From assembly GCA_051453625.1 (NCBI GenBank), contig JBOZIK010000001.1, positions 62,798,883 to 62,862,882 on the forward strand: DNA of 64,000 bases, given 5' to 3'. Source of the DNA: Welwitschia mirabilis. Its lineage: Eukaryota > Gnetophyta > Gnetopsida > Welwitschiales. This document shows positions 20,931 through 33,700 of this stretch, piece after piece. The first letter of the stretch is position 1. The number at the start of each line of letters is the position of its first letter. A program made the position numbers and the translations under genes. Under the pieces are notes generated by a model. That model was not told the DNA's origin. It worked only from the letters and a program-made list of their open reading frames with translations, and made no database searches.

Positions 20931-23900
20931 TAATGACATAATAGCTGCTAGAAGAGGTGTGAACTTTTATTTCTTGTAAGTTTTTAATTAGTTTTTATTT
21001 TTCTAGTGTTGAATACTGGTTCACTCCAGTGATACTTGAGCTAGTTCATTTTCTCTTTCTTTTGTGTGTTTGTTTATCTTTCTTTATAATGGTTGGTACT
21101 AGTGATTTCTAATAATACCAAAACTAGTCTAACTTTGAGTTCTCTTTAGTTTTATTTATTCTAACTTGATTTGTATTTTAGGAATAATAGTATTTTTATA
21201 GTATTATAATCAAGGAGTAAAAAAATAAAAAATTAACTCAATTTACATGCTTTTTGTTTTTTGCATTTTTAATTTTGATTTCAATTTGTTCTATGAGCTC
21301 GTTGTAATAAACATTAAAAATACTTAAAAATTTTATAATTTAATTTTTGTTAAGAATGGTTTCATGTGTGTTGTTATTCTTATTTATGTTTCAATTTTTC
21401 TATGGTCTTATAATGCCAAAAATTTTATAAGAGTTGTGTGAACCCCTAGAACTTTATTAAAACTATAATTCTCATCTTAACTAGCACTGATAGCTTTCCT
21501 AATTAGTGCCATTGATCTTTTTACTTGAAATGATCTTAGACCTTGCATAGAGTTTTATCTTACCTCTTTGAAATTTCTTTGATATTAAGCTTTTTTTATG
21601 TCTTTAAGATATCATNNNNNNNNNNNNNNNNNNNNNNNNNNNNNNNNNNNNNNNNNNNNNNNNNNNNNNNNNNNNNNNNNNNNNNNNNNNNNNNNNNNNN
21701 NNNNNNNNNNNNNNNNNNNNNNNNNNNNNNNNNNNNNNNNNNNNNNNNNNNNNNNNNNNNNNNNNNNNNNNNNNNNNNNNNNNNNNNNNNNNNNNNNNNN
21801 NNNNNNNNNNNNNNNNNNNNNNNNNNNNNNNNNNNNNNNNNNNNNNNNNNNNNNNNNNNNNNNNNNNNNNNNNNNNNNNNNNNNNNNNNNNNNNNNNNNN
21901 NNNNNNNNNNNNNNNNNNNNNNNNNNNNNNNNNNNNNNNNNNNNNNNNNNNNNNNNNNNNNNNNNNNNNNNNNNNNNNNNNNNNNNNNNNNNNNNNNNNN
22001 NNNNNNNNNNNNNNNNNNNNNNNNNNNNNNNNNNNNNNNNNNNTCATGAAAATATAACTTTTTAGTAAATCTCATATATTATTTTCTAAAAACTTGATAT
22101 GGGTTGAAAACATGACTCTTTTGGGATATTGTAAGAAATACCTTATGAACTCCATTCTGCCTATGAAAACTATGAAAATTCCTATAATATACATAATTAT
22201 ATTTAACTTAAAACTTTAGGAGATTACTTAAGGCCCTAGAAAATTATAGGTAACTACATCTAATGTAATCACAATCACCCTTATCCTTCACCTTCCTTTC
22301 CATATTCATTTGACCAATACTTTACACCTATTAATCAAGATCCTTATCTCGAATTTAAAAGTCCTTATTTTCATTAAGATTTTGATCCCATATTTTTCAT
22401 CACTCTTAGATCCTTATCCCTCAGCATTTGATCCTTACCATTCATCTTCTTGCATCTTACAAAACTTTTCATCCACTTCTTTGAGGAGTTAGTAAGAAAA
22501 TTCATCAATACTTAAGTCCAAATTAACCATGATCATGAAAGACTTGTAAAAAAAAACACTTCTCTTTTCTAAGTAATCTTGAGTAAAGTTTCTAATCCCA
22601 CACCCATATTCTCCAACAAATAACCTCGACTAGTGCTTAAATAATTGAAATTCTCAATCAACAGAAAGAAGATCTTCCTATAATCTATTGGTCCAAGAGC
22701 CTTGAAAACATTAAAAGGATTAAGGATAACAAAACCAATGATACTTAAGGCACACCTATTAGGAATGAGGAAGAAACTAATGAGGAATTTTATGAGGACC
22801 TTGACTTTAAGAATGCATTAGTAAATGATTGATGATTCATGCATAATCTATACTATGGTAGGGGATTAGATATGTCAGAGGATGAGCAATCATCAAAAGA
22901 TGAACAACCATTTAAGAAAGGTTGTACCTTAGAGAGTTATACAATAAATGATGAGTCATTAAGTAATACTAATAAGGTGAACATGGAATTACAACCATCA
23001 TTACTAAAGCAATAACATGAGGAGAAATTCCCCAGTGACCTTAATGAGAAAAGAACATTGGCAAAATGCCTATACATGATCCATCTTATGATAAATCCTC
23101 ATATTTTTCTTAATAATTTCATGAGTCAATCATTTCATCTTTAACTTTATCTACTAAGAAATACTCAAGCCTTAATAAATAAGATAAACCTTCTTTATAA
23201 TTACAATTAACTTTTAAAGACCTTAATTATTCTTATGAAAATTTAATTTCCAATTCATATTCTTCTTAAATTAATGTCTTGCAAGAGTTGTTGAATAAAC
23301 ATAAACAAGCTAATGGATGGACTACTATTGATTTTAAATACATGAAACTTTCTTCTTAAACTAATGTTATTTTTAATTTTATAAACTCATGCATAAAAAA
23401 CTATGTGAATTTCCACCCATTTCAAAATGCTTTAAAAAAATTCAAATCATCCAATCTTCTCTTTCATACTCTTGATCCTTCACGCACATATCACCTTAGA
23501 GAATTTTAGTTTTATTAGATTTTTCTTTTAGGATATATTTTTCTTTTACTCTAAATTTCTTTTAGGAAAAAGTAAAAACCTTAAAAACATATGTGCTTGA
23601 TGGTCTGCCTTTCCTAAAACCTTACAAGCAATACCATCTTTGCAATTATTACCTTTAATCCTTTCACTTAAAAAATCCAAAATTTTGTTTCATTAACCTC
23701 TCCATTCACTCCTTACATTTTCTAATAACCTCATCAAACCAAAAAACCATCCATCCTAGCCATTCATCTATGAATTTCTGAGGCTTCTAGACCTAGGTTA
23801 ATGGCCTTGAATAAAAATCAATAANNNNNNNNNNNNNNNNNNNNNNNNNNNNNNNNNNNNNNNNNNNNNNNNNNNNNNNNNNNNNNNNNNNNNNNNNNNN

Positions 23901-25082
23901 NNNNNNNNNNNNNNNNNNNNNNNNNNNNNNNNNNNNNNNNNNNNNNNNNNNNNNNNNNNNNNNNNNNNNNNNNNNNNNNNNNNNNNNNNNNNNNNNNNNN
24001 NNNNNNNNNNNNNNNNNNNNNNNNNNNNNNNNNAATTAGCCAATGACCCCTCTAAATGTGCAAACAAAATGAATATGAAAAGATGAAAAAAAGTAAAAAA
24101 AATCTTTCTTCTCTAAGCGCACATCTCGTTAATCGCTTAATTAGATTTAGTTATCTACATTGAGGCTATGGAAACTCCTTGGTAATGCATCTCTAATGAT
24201 CTATATATCACATAATCATCTGCATCAGGGCTATAAATGCTTACTGGTAATGTAGTACTAATTTATTTATAAAATAACATGATTAACTCTATTGGAAGAA
24301 AATGTCATAACAGTGGATGCTCAATGTGATTTAAAGGCTTAAAACAAAGGATATATATGTTGGTAGAAAAGGAACATAAAGGAAAGAAAAAGGTGGAAAT
24401 TAGAGCTCTTTTGTGTTTTATTGTATTTTAACATTCCTACTTAGGATTTGCTATAAGTTTTTGAATTCCTGTGAGTTACTTGATTGATACAAAGCTTAGT
24501 TGATATCAAGATACATTAAAAAAATGTAAAATCATAATAAGAATTATTAACTTAGTAGATTCACTCATTTATTCATCAGTTTTATGGTTAAGTACTTTTA
24601 CACACTTTTATTTTTCATCTCCATCACCCATTCGACTTTGACCCCATTTCATGAGAAATAAATCATAAGACATTAACCATTATTATGGATTGAATTTTCA
24701 CTTATCTCTTAATAATAAATGATCATTTCACATTAGTTAGTTTTTTCTTTCATAGCTTAGTTACATCACTTTGCATTGCTTTTAATAAAAGGATTCATTA
24801 AGACTTTTCTAAGGATATGTTTACAAATCTTTAAACATGTTCTATTGTAAATCTTTGAGGTAAAATTTTAGTTTTAGTTAGGGGGTATGGTATTTAGTTT
24901 TCATGATGTTTTTCACTAAATTTTTTTAATTTTGATGGATTATTTCTTAAAAATTAATCAGAAATTTTCAAAAAAATGGTATCATTTCTATACTTGAACA
25001 TTTTTACTAAGCCTACTTTTCCATGCTGATCATTTATTTATCAATATTTTGTTAAGATACTAGTAAAATTCTAATTAAAAGA
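20931..25082 (+). pseudogene. Internal region of element A1: remnants of gag and of the RT N-terminus
   Basis: After the primer site comes a T-rich leader. A tyrosine/proline-rich segment near 22390-22460 (DPYPSAFDPYHSS) and an acidic stretch near 22760-22820 (EEETNEEFYEDLDFKN) resemble the low-complexity linker between gag and pol of Tat/Athila elements. At 23281-23340 LQELLNKHKQANGWTTIDFK matches 'LL..L..HK.AIGWT..DI', which lies just before the reverse transcriptase core in Athila-type pol. The RT, RNase H and integrase that should follow are not visible before the 3' LTR. N runs at 21616-22043 and 23825-24033 may hide the gag core. Many stops: a deletion derivative or badly decayed copy. 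Confidence 0.6.
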
Positions 25083-26352
25083 TGTGTTTACATGTAAAAA
25101 TTAACATTCCAAGAAAGTATAGTTAATTAATTTTACATAGGAAGAAATAATAAATCTATTATTTTATGACAAAATAATTTTTTCCCTTTTTATTATTTTT
25201 CATGAAAATATGAACTTTCCCTTAACATAATCAGATTTATTGCTACTTTTTAGAGGACATTTAACAAAATGAAATATTATTAACATAAAATATCCACTTC
25301 CATAGATGAACTCCAAACTCACATTCCTACATTCTTTTGGGAAGTTCATTAAATTTCACTTTTAGTCTAAGTCATACATCAATCCAGAATAAACCTACAA
25401 ACTCAAAGACACTTGGTAGAAGTGTAAAATAACATGTCGCAATGACATGTGGTAGCAATGAGGATGATTACATGGAAGACACATGACATGGCATCCCTTG
25501 GCATCTGCATCATCAGTCAAAGGATATGTTATTACATTTTTTACATTAGAAGATAAAGAATTCTCCTTTAAGGATACATGCCAAATTTTATAACTTCCTC
25601 CTTAAGTAATCACCCAAATGTAATCCTTCTTATATAACTACCCACTAACCAATTCATGATAAAGCTCTTTAAGTCTTTCCTCATTTATAAAAGGGCCTTA
25701 AGCCTCCACTGTAATGAATCTTTTAGTTGACATAACATGATGGAAAGACTTAGAATGCTAGGATGTTATGCCATTCTAATCACCTTTCTTGAGAGCAGAT
25801 TTGTTTCGAGACTAGTTAAGGAATCCACTTACTTCACCTCTCTTAATTGACATAATTTATATTTCAAATTTTAACACAAGATTAGCTTTTCATTCTTTCA
25901 TTGTTAATGCACATTAATTTGGTATTAGCAATCTTTAGATGAGGCTAGTACTTGTTTTATTAAGTAGTTGTTCATTCTTTCCATACTTATGAAGGGCTAT
26001 AAAGAAGCAGGGGGCTAAGTTACTTATCAACACCTATGTTGTGGATGAGATTATGCCTCCATGATTGAGCCTTAATGACTTGATCATCTTAGTTTGCATT
26101 TCAAGAATATAGGAATCATAAGAGTGAAGGTAGAGCATTACATAAATTAGTTAGACCTTTGGAACACTTTCGTTCCCTTACATTAGCAATCAAAAAATCA
26201 TTAAAATATCAACTTTAACTATGTATTTTATTTGATTTCTATCACAAGTTAAATTTATTATGTTACTTTTGTTAAGTTACTACTTGTATATCACTATGTA
26301 AGAATAACACTAGGTTTTTACCTAGTTTAAACCTAATTCATTCTACTCATAA
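25083..26352 (+). mobile_element. LTR family A, probable 3' LTR of element A1
   Basis: It starts TGTGTTTACATGTAAAAATT, the same as the lone LTR at 8957, and shares 'gaaaatatgaactttccc' near 25204, 'acatgtggtagcaatga' near 25445, the TATA-like 'tttataaaagggccttaagcc' near 25685, and 'aagaataacactagg' near 26300. It runs into a 100-N gap at 26353. Similarity to the 5' LTR of A1 is only moderate, so pairing the two as one element is an inference. Confidence 0.65.
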
Positions 26353-26452
26353 NNNNNNNNNNNNNNNNNNNNNNNNNNNNNNNNNNNNNNNNNNNNNNNN
26401 NNNNNNNNNNNNNNNNNNNNNNNNNNNNNNNNNNNNNNNNNNNNNNNNNNNN

Positions 26453-27418
26453 CATCACGATCATTCAAGGGATGTATCATCATCTTTCTTACATAAAAAG
26501 ATAAAGATTCCTTCTTTGTAGCTACATTCTAAAATTTATCATGTCCTCCTTAAGTAAACATTCTAATGTAACTCCTCTTATGTAACTGTCCGCCTAACAC
26601 ATTATGACAAATATCTCCAAGCCTTTCCTCATCTTTAAAAGGGCCATGAGCCTTTATTGTAATGAATCTTTTAGTTGGCAGAATGTGGTGGAAAGACTTA
26701 GAGTATTAGGAAATCATGACATTCTAAGCACTTTCTTTAGGGATAGAATATTTAAAGGCTAGTTAAAGAGTCCATGTAACTTCACTTCCCATCCTTAATC
26801 TAATGTATATTTTTTAGTTTTAATAGAATAATTGGCTTTTCATTCTTTCATTTTTAATGAACATTCATTTAGTATTAGCAATCTTTAGGTGAGGCTAGTT
26901 CTTAAGTCATTATTTATTCTTTTATTATTAATGCACATTAAATTAGTATTAATAATCCTTATGTGAAACTACTTTATTATCAAGTTCTTTCATTACTAAG
27001 TGAGTTGTTTCAAGTTACTTCTATGCTTTTTTAGTCATTATCATTTAATGGATCTTATGCATAATTATTTATACTTTACATGCTTATGGATGGCTCTAAA
27101 GGATCAGAGGGACTAAATAACTTACTAAAATGCATGTGATGGATAAGATTATGCCTCCACATCTAATCCTTAATGATTAGATGATTTTAGTTATGTTTTA
27201 GGAATACGGAAGCCATTGGACTAAAGGTGAAGCATTAGATAAACTAACTAGATAGTTAGATCATTTCTGTTTTCTTATTATGTTAACTAAGAATCATTAA
27301 ATTCTCAAACTTTGACTTTGTGTTCTATGTGATTTTTATGGCAATTTGAAAGAATCATGTTTCTTTTATTAAGCTACTACATATGTATCCCTATGGAAGA
27401 ATGATATTAGGTTCTTAT
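26453..27418 (+). mobile_element. Another family A LTR, 5'-truncated at a gap
   Basis: From 'gatgtatcatcatc' near 26471 it follows the preceding LTR block by block: TATA-like 'ctttaaaagggccatgagcc' near 26632, 'gaatcttttagttggca' near 26664, and 'gaatgatattaggttc' near 27400. By eye the two LTRs are only about 80% identical, too divergent to be alleles, so this is a second LTR next to the first. What lies between them is in the gap. Confidence 0.65.
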
Positions 27419-27501
27419 NNNNNNNNNNNNNNNNNNNNNNNNNNNNNNNNNNNNNNNNNNNNNNNNNNNNNNNNNNNNNNNNNNNNNNNNNNNNNNNNNN
27501 N

Positions 27502-28129
27502 TTGTATATTCATAACATCAACTATCATTCTTTTAATGAATTCATGAAGGACTTTTTTTCTTACAAGAGGTCCCCTTTCTTCTAATATTCCATGAAAGAA
27601 TAATCACTGATTTTTTTTTAATGGTTGACATATTTCTTAATCATATCTTTTAAAGTTAATTAATATTTACTAAGGATATTTTTTCTATTTTCTTACTTAT
27701 CTTTTTTAAATTTATGCTCTCCTTCTTTTATTATAGGTTTCATGTTCTTCAAGAGAAGAGAGGATTCATATTTGAGTATTGTCATTTTTATTTAAGTTTT
27801 CTTTTGATGGAGTGACTTCATCCTTGGGATCTTTTCTTTTAAAGGAGGCCTTAGGGGTCTCTATTAGATACTATAAACGTAAGACATTATTACTCTTTAA
27901 TTCACTCCACCCTCAAATATATTCTAGCTTTCATGCTTTATATTCATCGATTCTTTCTTTTTCTTTATCTTGCACTCATTTTTCACATGTCTTGGCTTAG
28001 GAAAAAAGTGATAAATTAGTTTTCTTCTATAGCCATAATCCTTATGTTCTTTATCTTAATAGAAATTAGACTTGACTATTCTCTATTTATAAGCTCTTTC
28101 TAAATGTCCCCTTAATTGTGTCTTAAGCA
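27502..28129 (-). pseudogene. Possible gag zinc-knuckle remnant
   Basis: Minus-strand translation near 28015-27960 gives KPRHVKNECKIKKKK, resembling the second half of a CCHC knuckle followed by a lysine run ('KPGHVKNEC..KKK') in plant copia gag. The first two cysteines are not present. A plus-strand open stretch at 27779-28000 covers the same DNA and has no motif; I take it as a shadow. Weak call. Confidence 0.35.
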
Positions 28130-28810
28130 TGCATTAAAGATATTTCTTTACTTATTAATTAAACCTATAATTTTATCAAATGACATACACTAGTATAGGA
28201 TGAAATCAAAATGTCATAAACTAGTGAAATAAACAAAGAAATATTAAAAGATTAATTCATTTAAAATAAAGGACACATTAATATTTTGGGAAATTTTAAC
28301 AAATAAAAAAAACTAACAATGCAAATGATGAGATAAAATGTAATATACTAGAAATGAGAATGAAATGTCCTAAGTGTAATAAACTAATTAATTTACTAAT
28401 TTGTTATCATCCAAGATTACCCTCATCCTTTATATCAATATAAAATTTAATCTAGAATAGTATTAACTTGACATTAACATAAAATATAAAGAAGATAAAT
28501 AAAGATATTTTGAGAAAAATCACACTTGATCTTATTACCAAATTCACTTTCAATTACATCTACTTACAAATATTTGTTCTTTAATGGAGGAAACACATCC
28601 TAACACTAAGGAGAACTTCTTTCATAAGCAAATGAAACCCTTACCCAAAATGCTCTAATGTCATAAGCTACTTTATGTAAAGAAGGAGGAGGAAATCAGA
28701 TATCTAAAAGGTTTTTTATAGGTTTAGATAGATGGTAGGTGAGCAGTAGATGAGCCATTGTAATGTAAACTTGGTAATAGACATAATGATTATTAGTGGT
28801 AGATAGGTTT
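28130..28810 (-). mobile_element. Element C 3' LTR, left piece
   Basis: It aligns with 40373-41050: 'cttattaattaaa' near 28156, 'gaaatattaaaagattaattcattt' near 28240, 'gcaaatgatgagataaaatgta' near 28320, 'aaggagaacttctttc' near 28607, and 'aatagacataatgattatt' near 28775. By eye it is 75-80% identical. It is interrupted at 28811 by the terminus of element B and resumes at about 36651. Confidence 0.8.
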
Positions 28811-30612
28811 TGTTGTGCATAATTTTGAAATCCTTTACATCTTACTTATTCCTATCAATCACAAATAGATATATGGAAAATACTACGCACTAGTATAGAT
28901 GGGAGTGACCCAAATATCATAAATCCATTGAAGGTGTGCAAGAGAAAAAGGAGAATTAATTTTCATAGAAAATATTGTATCATGTTAATGCAATGATGTA
29001 AGAAAATAAATGCATAATGCAATGCAAAAGCAACCTAATCTAGATGAACACCTTTATGATTATCAAATTGACTTGTTAGGAAGANNNNNNNNNNNNNNNN
29101 NNNNNNNNNNNNNNNNNNNNNNNNNNNNNNNNNNNNNNNNNNNNNNNNNNNNNNNNNNNNNNNNNNNNNNNNNNNNNNNNNNNNTAACTTACTTATTCCT
29201 ATCAATCACAAATAGATATATGGAAAATACTACACACTAGTATAGATGGAAGTGATCCAAATATCATAAATCCATTAAAGGTGTGCAAAGAGAAAAAGGA
29301 GAATTAATTTTCATAGAAAATATTATATCATGTTAAACTTAATGCAATGATTTAAGAAAATAAATGCATAATGCAATGCAAAAACAACCTAATCTAGATG
29401 AACATCTTTATGATTATCAAATTGACTTATTAAGAAGATTGGATCTAAATTAGCTAGAAAAACTATTACTAACTGAGACTAACTTAAGCTATCAAGTCAA
29501 ATAGAATGTAATGCAAAAATAAAACAAAGTTTATATTGTCAATCCTAATAAAGGTTGCCCTTAAGACCTATATCCTAAGTGAAACTCTCATTAAATTAAG
29601 AATAATAAAAACCATAAGGAGTATGTAAAGTATTAAAGAAATGAAAAAGAAATAGAACTTGTATTAATCAAATCAACATTCAGGTTACAAAGTAATCGCA
29701 TCTCAATGGACGATGCATAATCCAACATCAAGGATATGTCTTTCTGAAACTACTCAAGATATATCTCTAACCCTTTGATCTCTTGTCACGAGAATTTTTG
29801 ATGCATCAAAATAATAGGAGGATGAAAGGAAGGTTTATTTACATAATAAGAAAAATGTAGATGTCACTCAAGTTGTAATTGTCATGCTGGAAAACACACT
29901 CAATCTTGAGAAAGAAATAGATGAAAGTTGTCAAGCCATTTTAGTATCATCTTGACTATCATGGAAATGACAAATTGGAGAATGCCTCATAATAATGGAT
30001 GAGTCATTAGCTTCTAGCTTCATAGTTATCCTCGCAATTAGCTCTAGATGTGTTTTCATATAACATATCATGTGAAACACACTAGGGATGACACCTCTCC
30101 TAGCTTCAGTCCATGTTAGCATCCCAAATAGTAACCAAAGTGCTAGCATCCCACCTATCATGGGAACAATAGTGGGAATGATATTCCTCCTTTTCTTTCT
30201 GGCTTAAGAAAAGTCAGCCATTCACATCATTAATCTTCCTCTAANNNNNNNNNNNNNNNNNNNNNNNNNNNNNNNNNNNNNNNNNNNNNNNNNNNNNNNN
30301 NNNNNNNNNNNNNNNNNNNNNNNNNNNNNNNNNNNNNNNNNNNNAGTGCTACAATAGTGGGTGTAATATTCCTCCTTTTCTTTTTGGCTTAACAAAAGTC
30401 AGCCATTCACATCATTGATCTTCCTCTAAAGTACTAATTATCAGAATATGCCTAGAATGCCTTTAAATATGCTAAGAATTACATGTTTCTGTGATTATTT
30501 TATCAACTCTTTATAATCATCAGAATTACATCTAAACTTATATAAATGTCTTGCAAAATAACTCATAATACCCCATCAAATACACACAATTTGGCAGTGC
30601 ATCATTTCTCCC
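28811..30612 (-). mobile_element. Element B 3' LTR
   Basis: Plus-strand left end TGTTGTGCATAATTTTG; right end near 'ggcagtgca' at about 30604. Shared landmarks with the 5' LTR include 'ctagtatagatgggagtga' near 28890, 'gaatatgcctagaatgcc' near 30435, and 'catcaaatacacacaattt' near 30577. The apparent length is inflated by two gaps whose flanks repeat (28840-29084 with 29185 onward, and the block near 30345-30912 with 31013-31470). True length is probably about 1.3 kb. Confidence 0.7.
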
Positions 30613-30622
30613 CACTTAGCAT
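30606..30622 (-). promoter_or_regulatory. Polypurine tract of element B
   Basis: On the minus strand, AAGTGGGGAGAAATGA directly precedes the LTR start (TGCACTGCC or TGATGCACTGCC). This is the form and position of a plus-strand priming tract in Ty3/gypsy elements. The same tract appears again near 31158-31175 in the duplicated flank of the 30913 gap. Confidence 0.6.
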
Positions 30623-31499
30623 TGAAATCCTTGATAAAACCAGGCAGATAATTACGATTACAAGCTAAATTATCTTAAAACATATCATAAATTATAAAAT
30701 AGTCTCATAAATAATTTAAAACATATTATAAAGTAGAATAAAATGTAGAGAATCATGTGTATTGAGTGGAAATTGCAAAAATTATTTCTCATAAAAGCTC
30801 TAAAATGACCCCATATATTGATTTTATTGCTATAAAAATTATGAAAATAAGTCCTTAACTACTTACTTAAGTGTTAGATTTAATCTCATTTGTGTATTTT
30901 CTAACAAGTTTTNNNNNNNNNNNNNNNNNNNNNNNNNNNNNNNNNNNNNNNNNNNNNNNNNNNNNNNNNNNNNNNNNNNNNNNNNNNNNNNNNNNNNNNN
31001 NNNNNNNNNNNNATGCCTAGAATGCCTTTAAATATGCTAAGAATTACATGTTTCTGTGATCATTTTATCAACTCTTCATAATCATCAGAATTACATCTAA
31101 ACCTATGTAAATGTCTTGCAAAATAACTCATAATACCCCATCAAATACACACAATTTGGTAGTGCATCATTTCTCCCTACTTAGCATTGACAATCCTTGA
31201 TAAAACTAGGCAGATAATTACGATTACAAGATAAATTATCTTAAAACAATTCATAAGTTATAAAATAGTCTTATAAATAATTTAAAACATATTATAAAGT
31301 AGAATAAAATGTTGAAAATCATGTGTATCAAGTGGAAATTGCAAAAATTATTTCTCATAAAAGCTCTAAAATAACCCCATATATTGATTTTATTTGCTAT
31401 AAAAATTATGAAAATAAGTCCTTAACTACTTATTTAAGTGTTAGATTTAATCTCCTTTGTGTATTGTCTAATAATTTTTAAGTGGACAATGTTGCAGGA

Positions 31500-31844
31500 A
31501 TAAGGTTAATTTAATTTCATTTTCTACATCCCATTCATCACCTAGGTCTTTTTCAATTGCATCAAAAACTCTAATTATAAATGACACTCCATCATCTTAA
31601 TTCTTATTTCGATAATGCAATGGGCTATTACACAGAATGTTCTTTCTAGAAGTAATGGATAATCTATGTTATGTTCAACTTCTATTATAACCACATCTAT
31701 TAGATAGAATGCCTCTTCAATTTAAATTACTAAATATTTTATGACTCCTAAGGTTTCTTAACTAATATATTTGCTAATTTTAAGATAATCTGAGTAGGAT
31801 TTATTCTACCTCTTAAGTTGAGTCTCTTACAAATGTGTAATGGC
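31500..31844 (-). pseudogene. Athila-type aspartic protease relic (element B)
   Basis: Minus-strand translation, with stops, gives segments that follow the Athila/Tat protease: RGRINPTQIILKLAN near 31815-31770, then GVIKYLVI, IDVVIIEVEHNIDYPLLLER near 31690-31640, and TFCVIAHCIIEI. In the family these correspond to 'PT...L.LADRS...PRGVIEDVLVKV' and 'FVVLDME.D...PLILGRPFLATG.A.IDV'. The protease processes the gag-pol polyprotein. The active-site D(T/S)G would lie upstream, in the small N run at 31845-31858 or beyond, and I do not see it. Confidence 0.6.
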
Positions 31845-32699
31845 NNNNNNNNNNNNNNATTGATACTTTTTCTAATGTCAATTAAAGTCCTTTTTATTAA
31901 AGTTCTTTTTATTCTTTTGTTTTCCTCTAATGTGACATAATGATTGCTACCCCTAGATCCTTAAATTTTAGAGATTTTTATAAGACTAAGTTAGTTAGGG
32001 ATTGAGATAAAAATAACTTGCTAGGAGTAATTCATTTTTTTTTCTTTTTATTAAGTCTTTCCATAACTTAAAATATTTTATTTTTTCTTGCNNNNNNNNN
32101 NNNNNNNNNNNNNNNNNNNNNNNNNNNNNNNNNNNNNNNNNNNNNNNNNNNNNNNNNNNNNNNNNNNNNNNAGCCTATCAAGCTAAGGAGTAGCTGGTTT
32201 TTTTTTTAATTTCTTGAGAATAATATTTCTTTTTACTTTTGTCATGATAAGGGAAGTTATGATTTTCTAACATTTAGATGTCCTATTCTTATTCATTGTC
32301 TCTAGTATTATTTTGAAAGTTTGATGCTTCATAAGAAGGAGGGTTTGCTTCATTTTCACTTTTTGTTACAACCTTATAATATTTTTATGACTTCATTAGG
32401 ATTGAGTAGAGGTTGTGTTGCTAATGATTCTTGTGATATATGGTTTACTAACATGGTTTGTTGAAGGACATTTACTACATTTTACTACATTTTCAATGTT
32501 GAAGTTTGTCTTTTCTTATGATTTTCCAATTTCATTTATAGAATTTTTGAGTAAATCATTTTGATATTAAAAGTTTGATGAACTTGATTAGAAGTTTGAA
32601 TTTTCAAATTGACTTTTAAAAGGTTGAAGATTAATTTGAAAATTTTTGAATTTGTTATCAAAGGTTTGAAAATTAGATTGTTTATCTATTCTAAGTTTT

Positions 32700-33700
32700 A
32701 ATTGGTTTTGGTTCTAATTTTGGTTTTGGTTTTGGAAGTTTGAAATTTTTTTATTAAAAGCGTAAGTTTCTTCATATATTTTTTTCTCATAGGTTGACAG
32801 TAATGGAGAATCCTTGGTTATGTGATAGTTATCTTCACATATATCACATGTTGATAAAACACTCCTTTTAGTTGTTAATTTTGCATCTAGAATCATCTTA
32901 GTATATTTCTACAAGGTTGTTATAAAGTCTTTAATCAAATTTATGGGTTTAGTTTCAGTTTTATCTATCTTCTTTTCTTGTTTTACTTTTTTCAAAATCT
33001 TTGATAATTTGACCTATAATATGGTTATCTCTCGACATCTATTTTGTCCATGTTTGACTTACTTTAACAAGTTATTCTAATGTTTTTTCAAGCATTTTCC
33101 AATGTGAGGTTTATTAGGTTTCCACCACAAGAGAAATCTACAAGTTATTTTGTTTGGCTGTCTAGTCCATTATAAAAGTAATTTATTAGCTCCTCTCATG
33201 TGAAAGCATCTATTAAAATAAAATGAATTGTGATACAGAAACATTTATATGTAGAAGCATAATCCTCATTTAGTTATTGTTGGAAATTAGTTACTTCTTT
33301 CTTTCTCTTTCCAATGGTTTCTTTACACATAAATCTCTTAATGAAAGCTTATTATATTTTATTCCAAGTTTTTAAACTCTTGTGGGGTATAGTTCTTAAC
33401 TAAAGTTTAGCATTTCNNNNNNNNNNNNNNNNNNNNNNNNNNNNNNNNNNNNNNNNNNNNNNNNNNNNNNNNNNNNNNNNNNNNNNNNNNNNNNNNNNNN
33501 NNNNNNNNNNNNNNNNTGGGATATAGTTCTTAACTAAATTTTAGCCTTTCCTTTCGATGTAAGGGAAAAAAATAACCATATGGGTATGATCAATAATTCT
33601 TTTCTTTCCATTTCTAGAGGTAAGAACTAACTGCTTAATGTTAGTAAAGTGTTAGAGGGGATCCTCATCATTTTCACCACTAAAGAGGATATAATCATTT
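32700..33700 (-). pseudogene. Athila-type gag relic (element B)
   Basis: Minus-strand translation shows ELINYFYNGLDSQTK then LVDFSCGGNLINLTLENA near 33200-33100, matching the retrotrans_gag (PF03732) pattern 'L...FYNGL....R.LVDA..GG......P.EA'. Upstream (33330-33240) FIKRFMCKETIGKRKKEVTN then NFQQ matches 'FL.RF......I..F.Q'. At 32896-32714 an open stretch contains CDICEDNYHITKDS, a CCHC knuckle with the last Cys replaced by Ser, followed by FQNQNQN as in Athila gag. Gaps at 33417-33516 and stops elsewhere show it is a relic. Confidence 0.75.

Noticed and set aside
24876-24895. 'ttagggggtatgg' as polypurine tract of element A1
   Set aside because: It resembles a tract, but the family A LTR start is supported at 25083 by two other copies, about 190 bp further on. 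Left unassigned.
29931-30161. 76-codon minus-strand open stretch starting with a hydrophobic segment
   Set aside because: It lies within the LTR of element B, and the matching part of the other LTR (near 36180-36420) is full of stops. Treated as chance.
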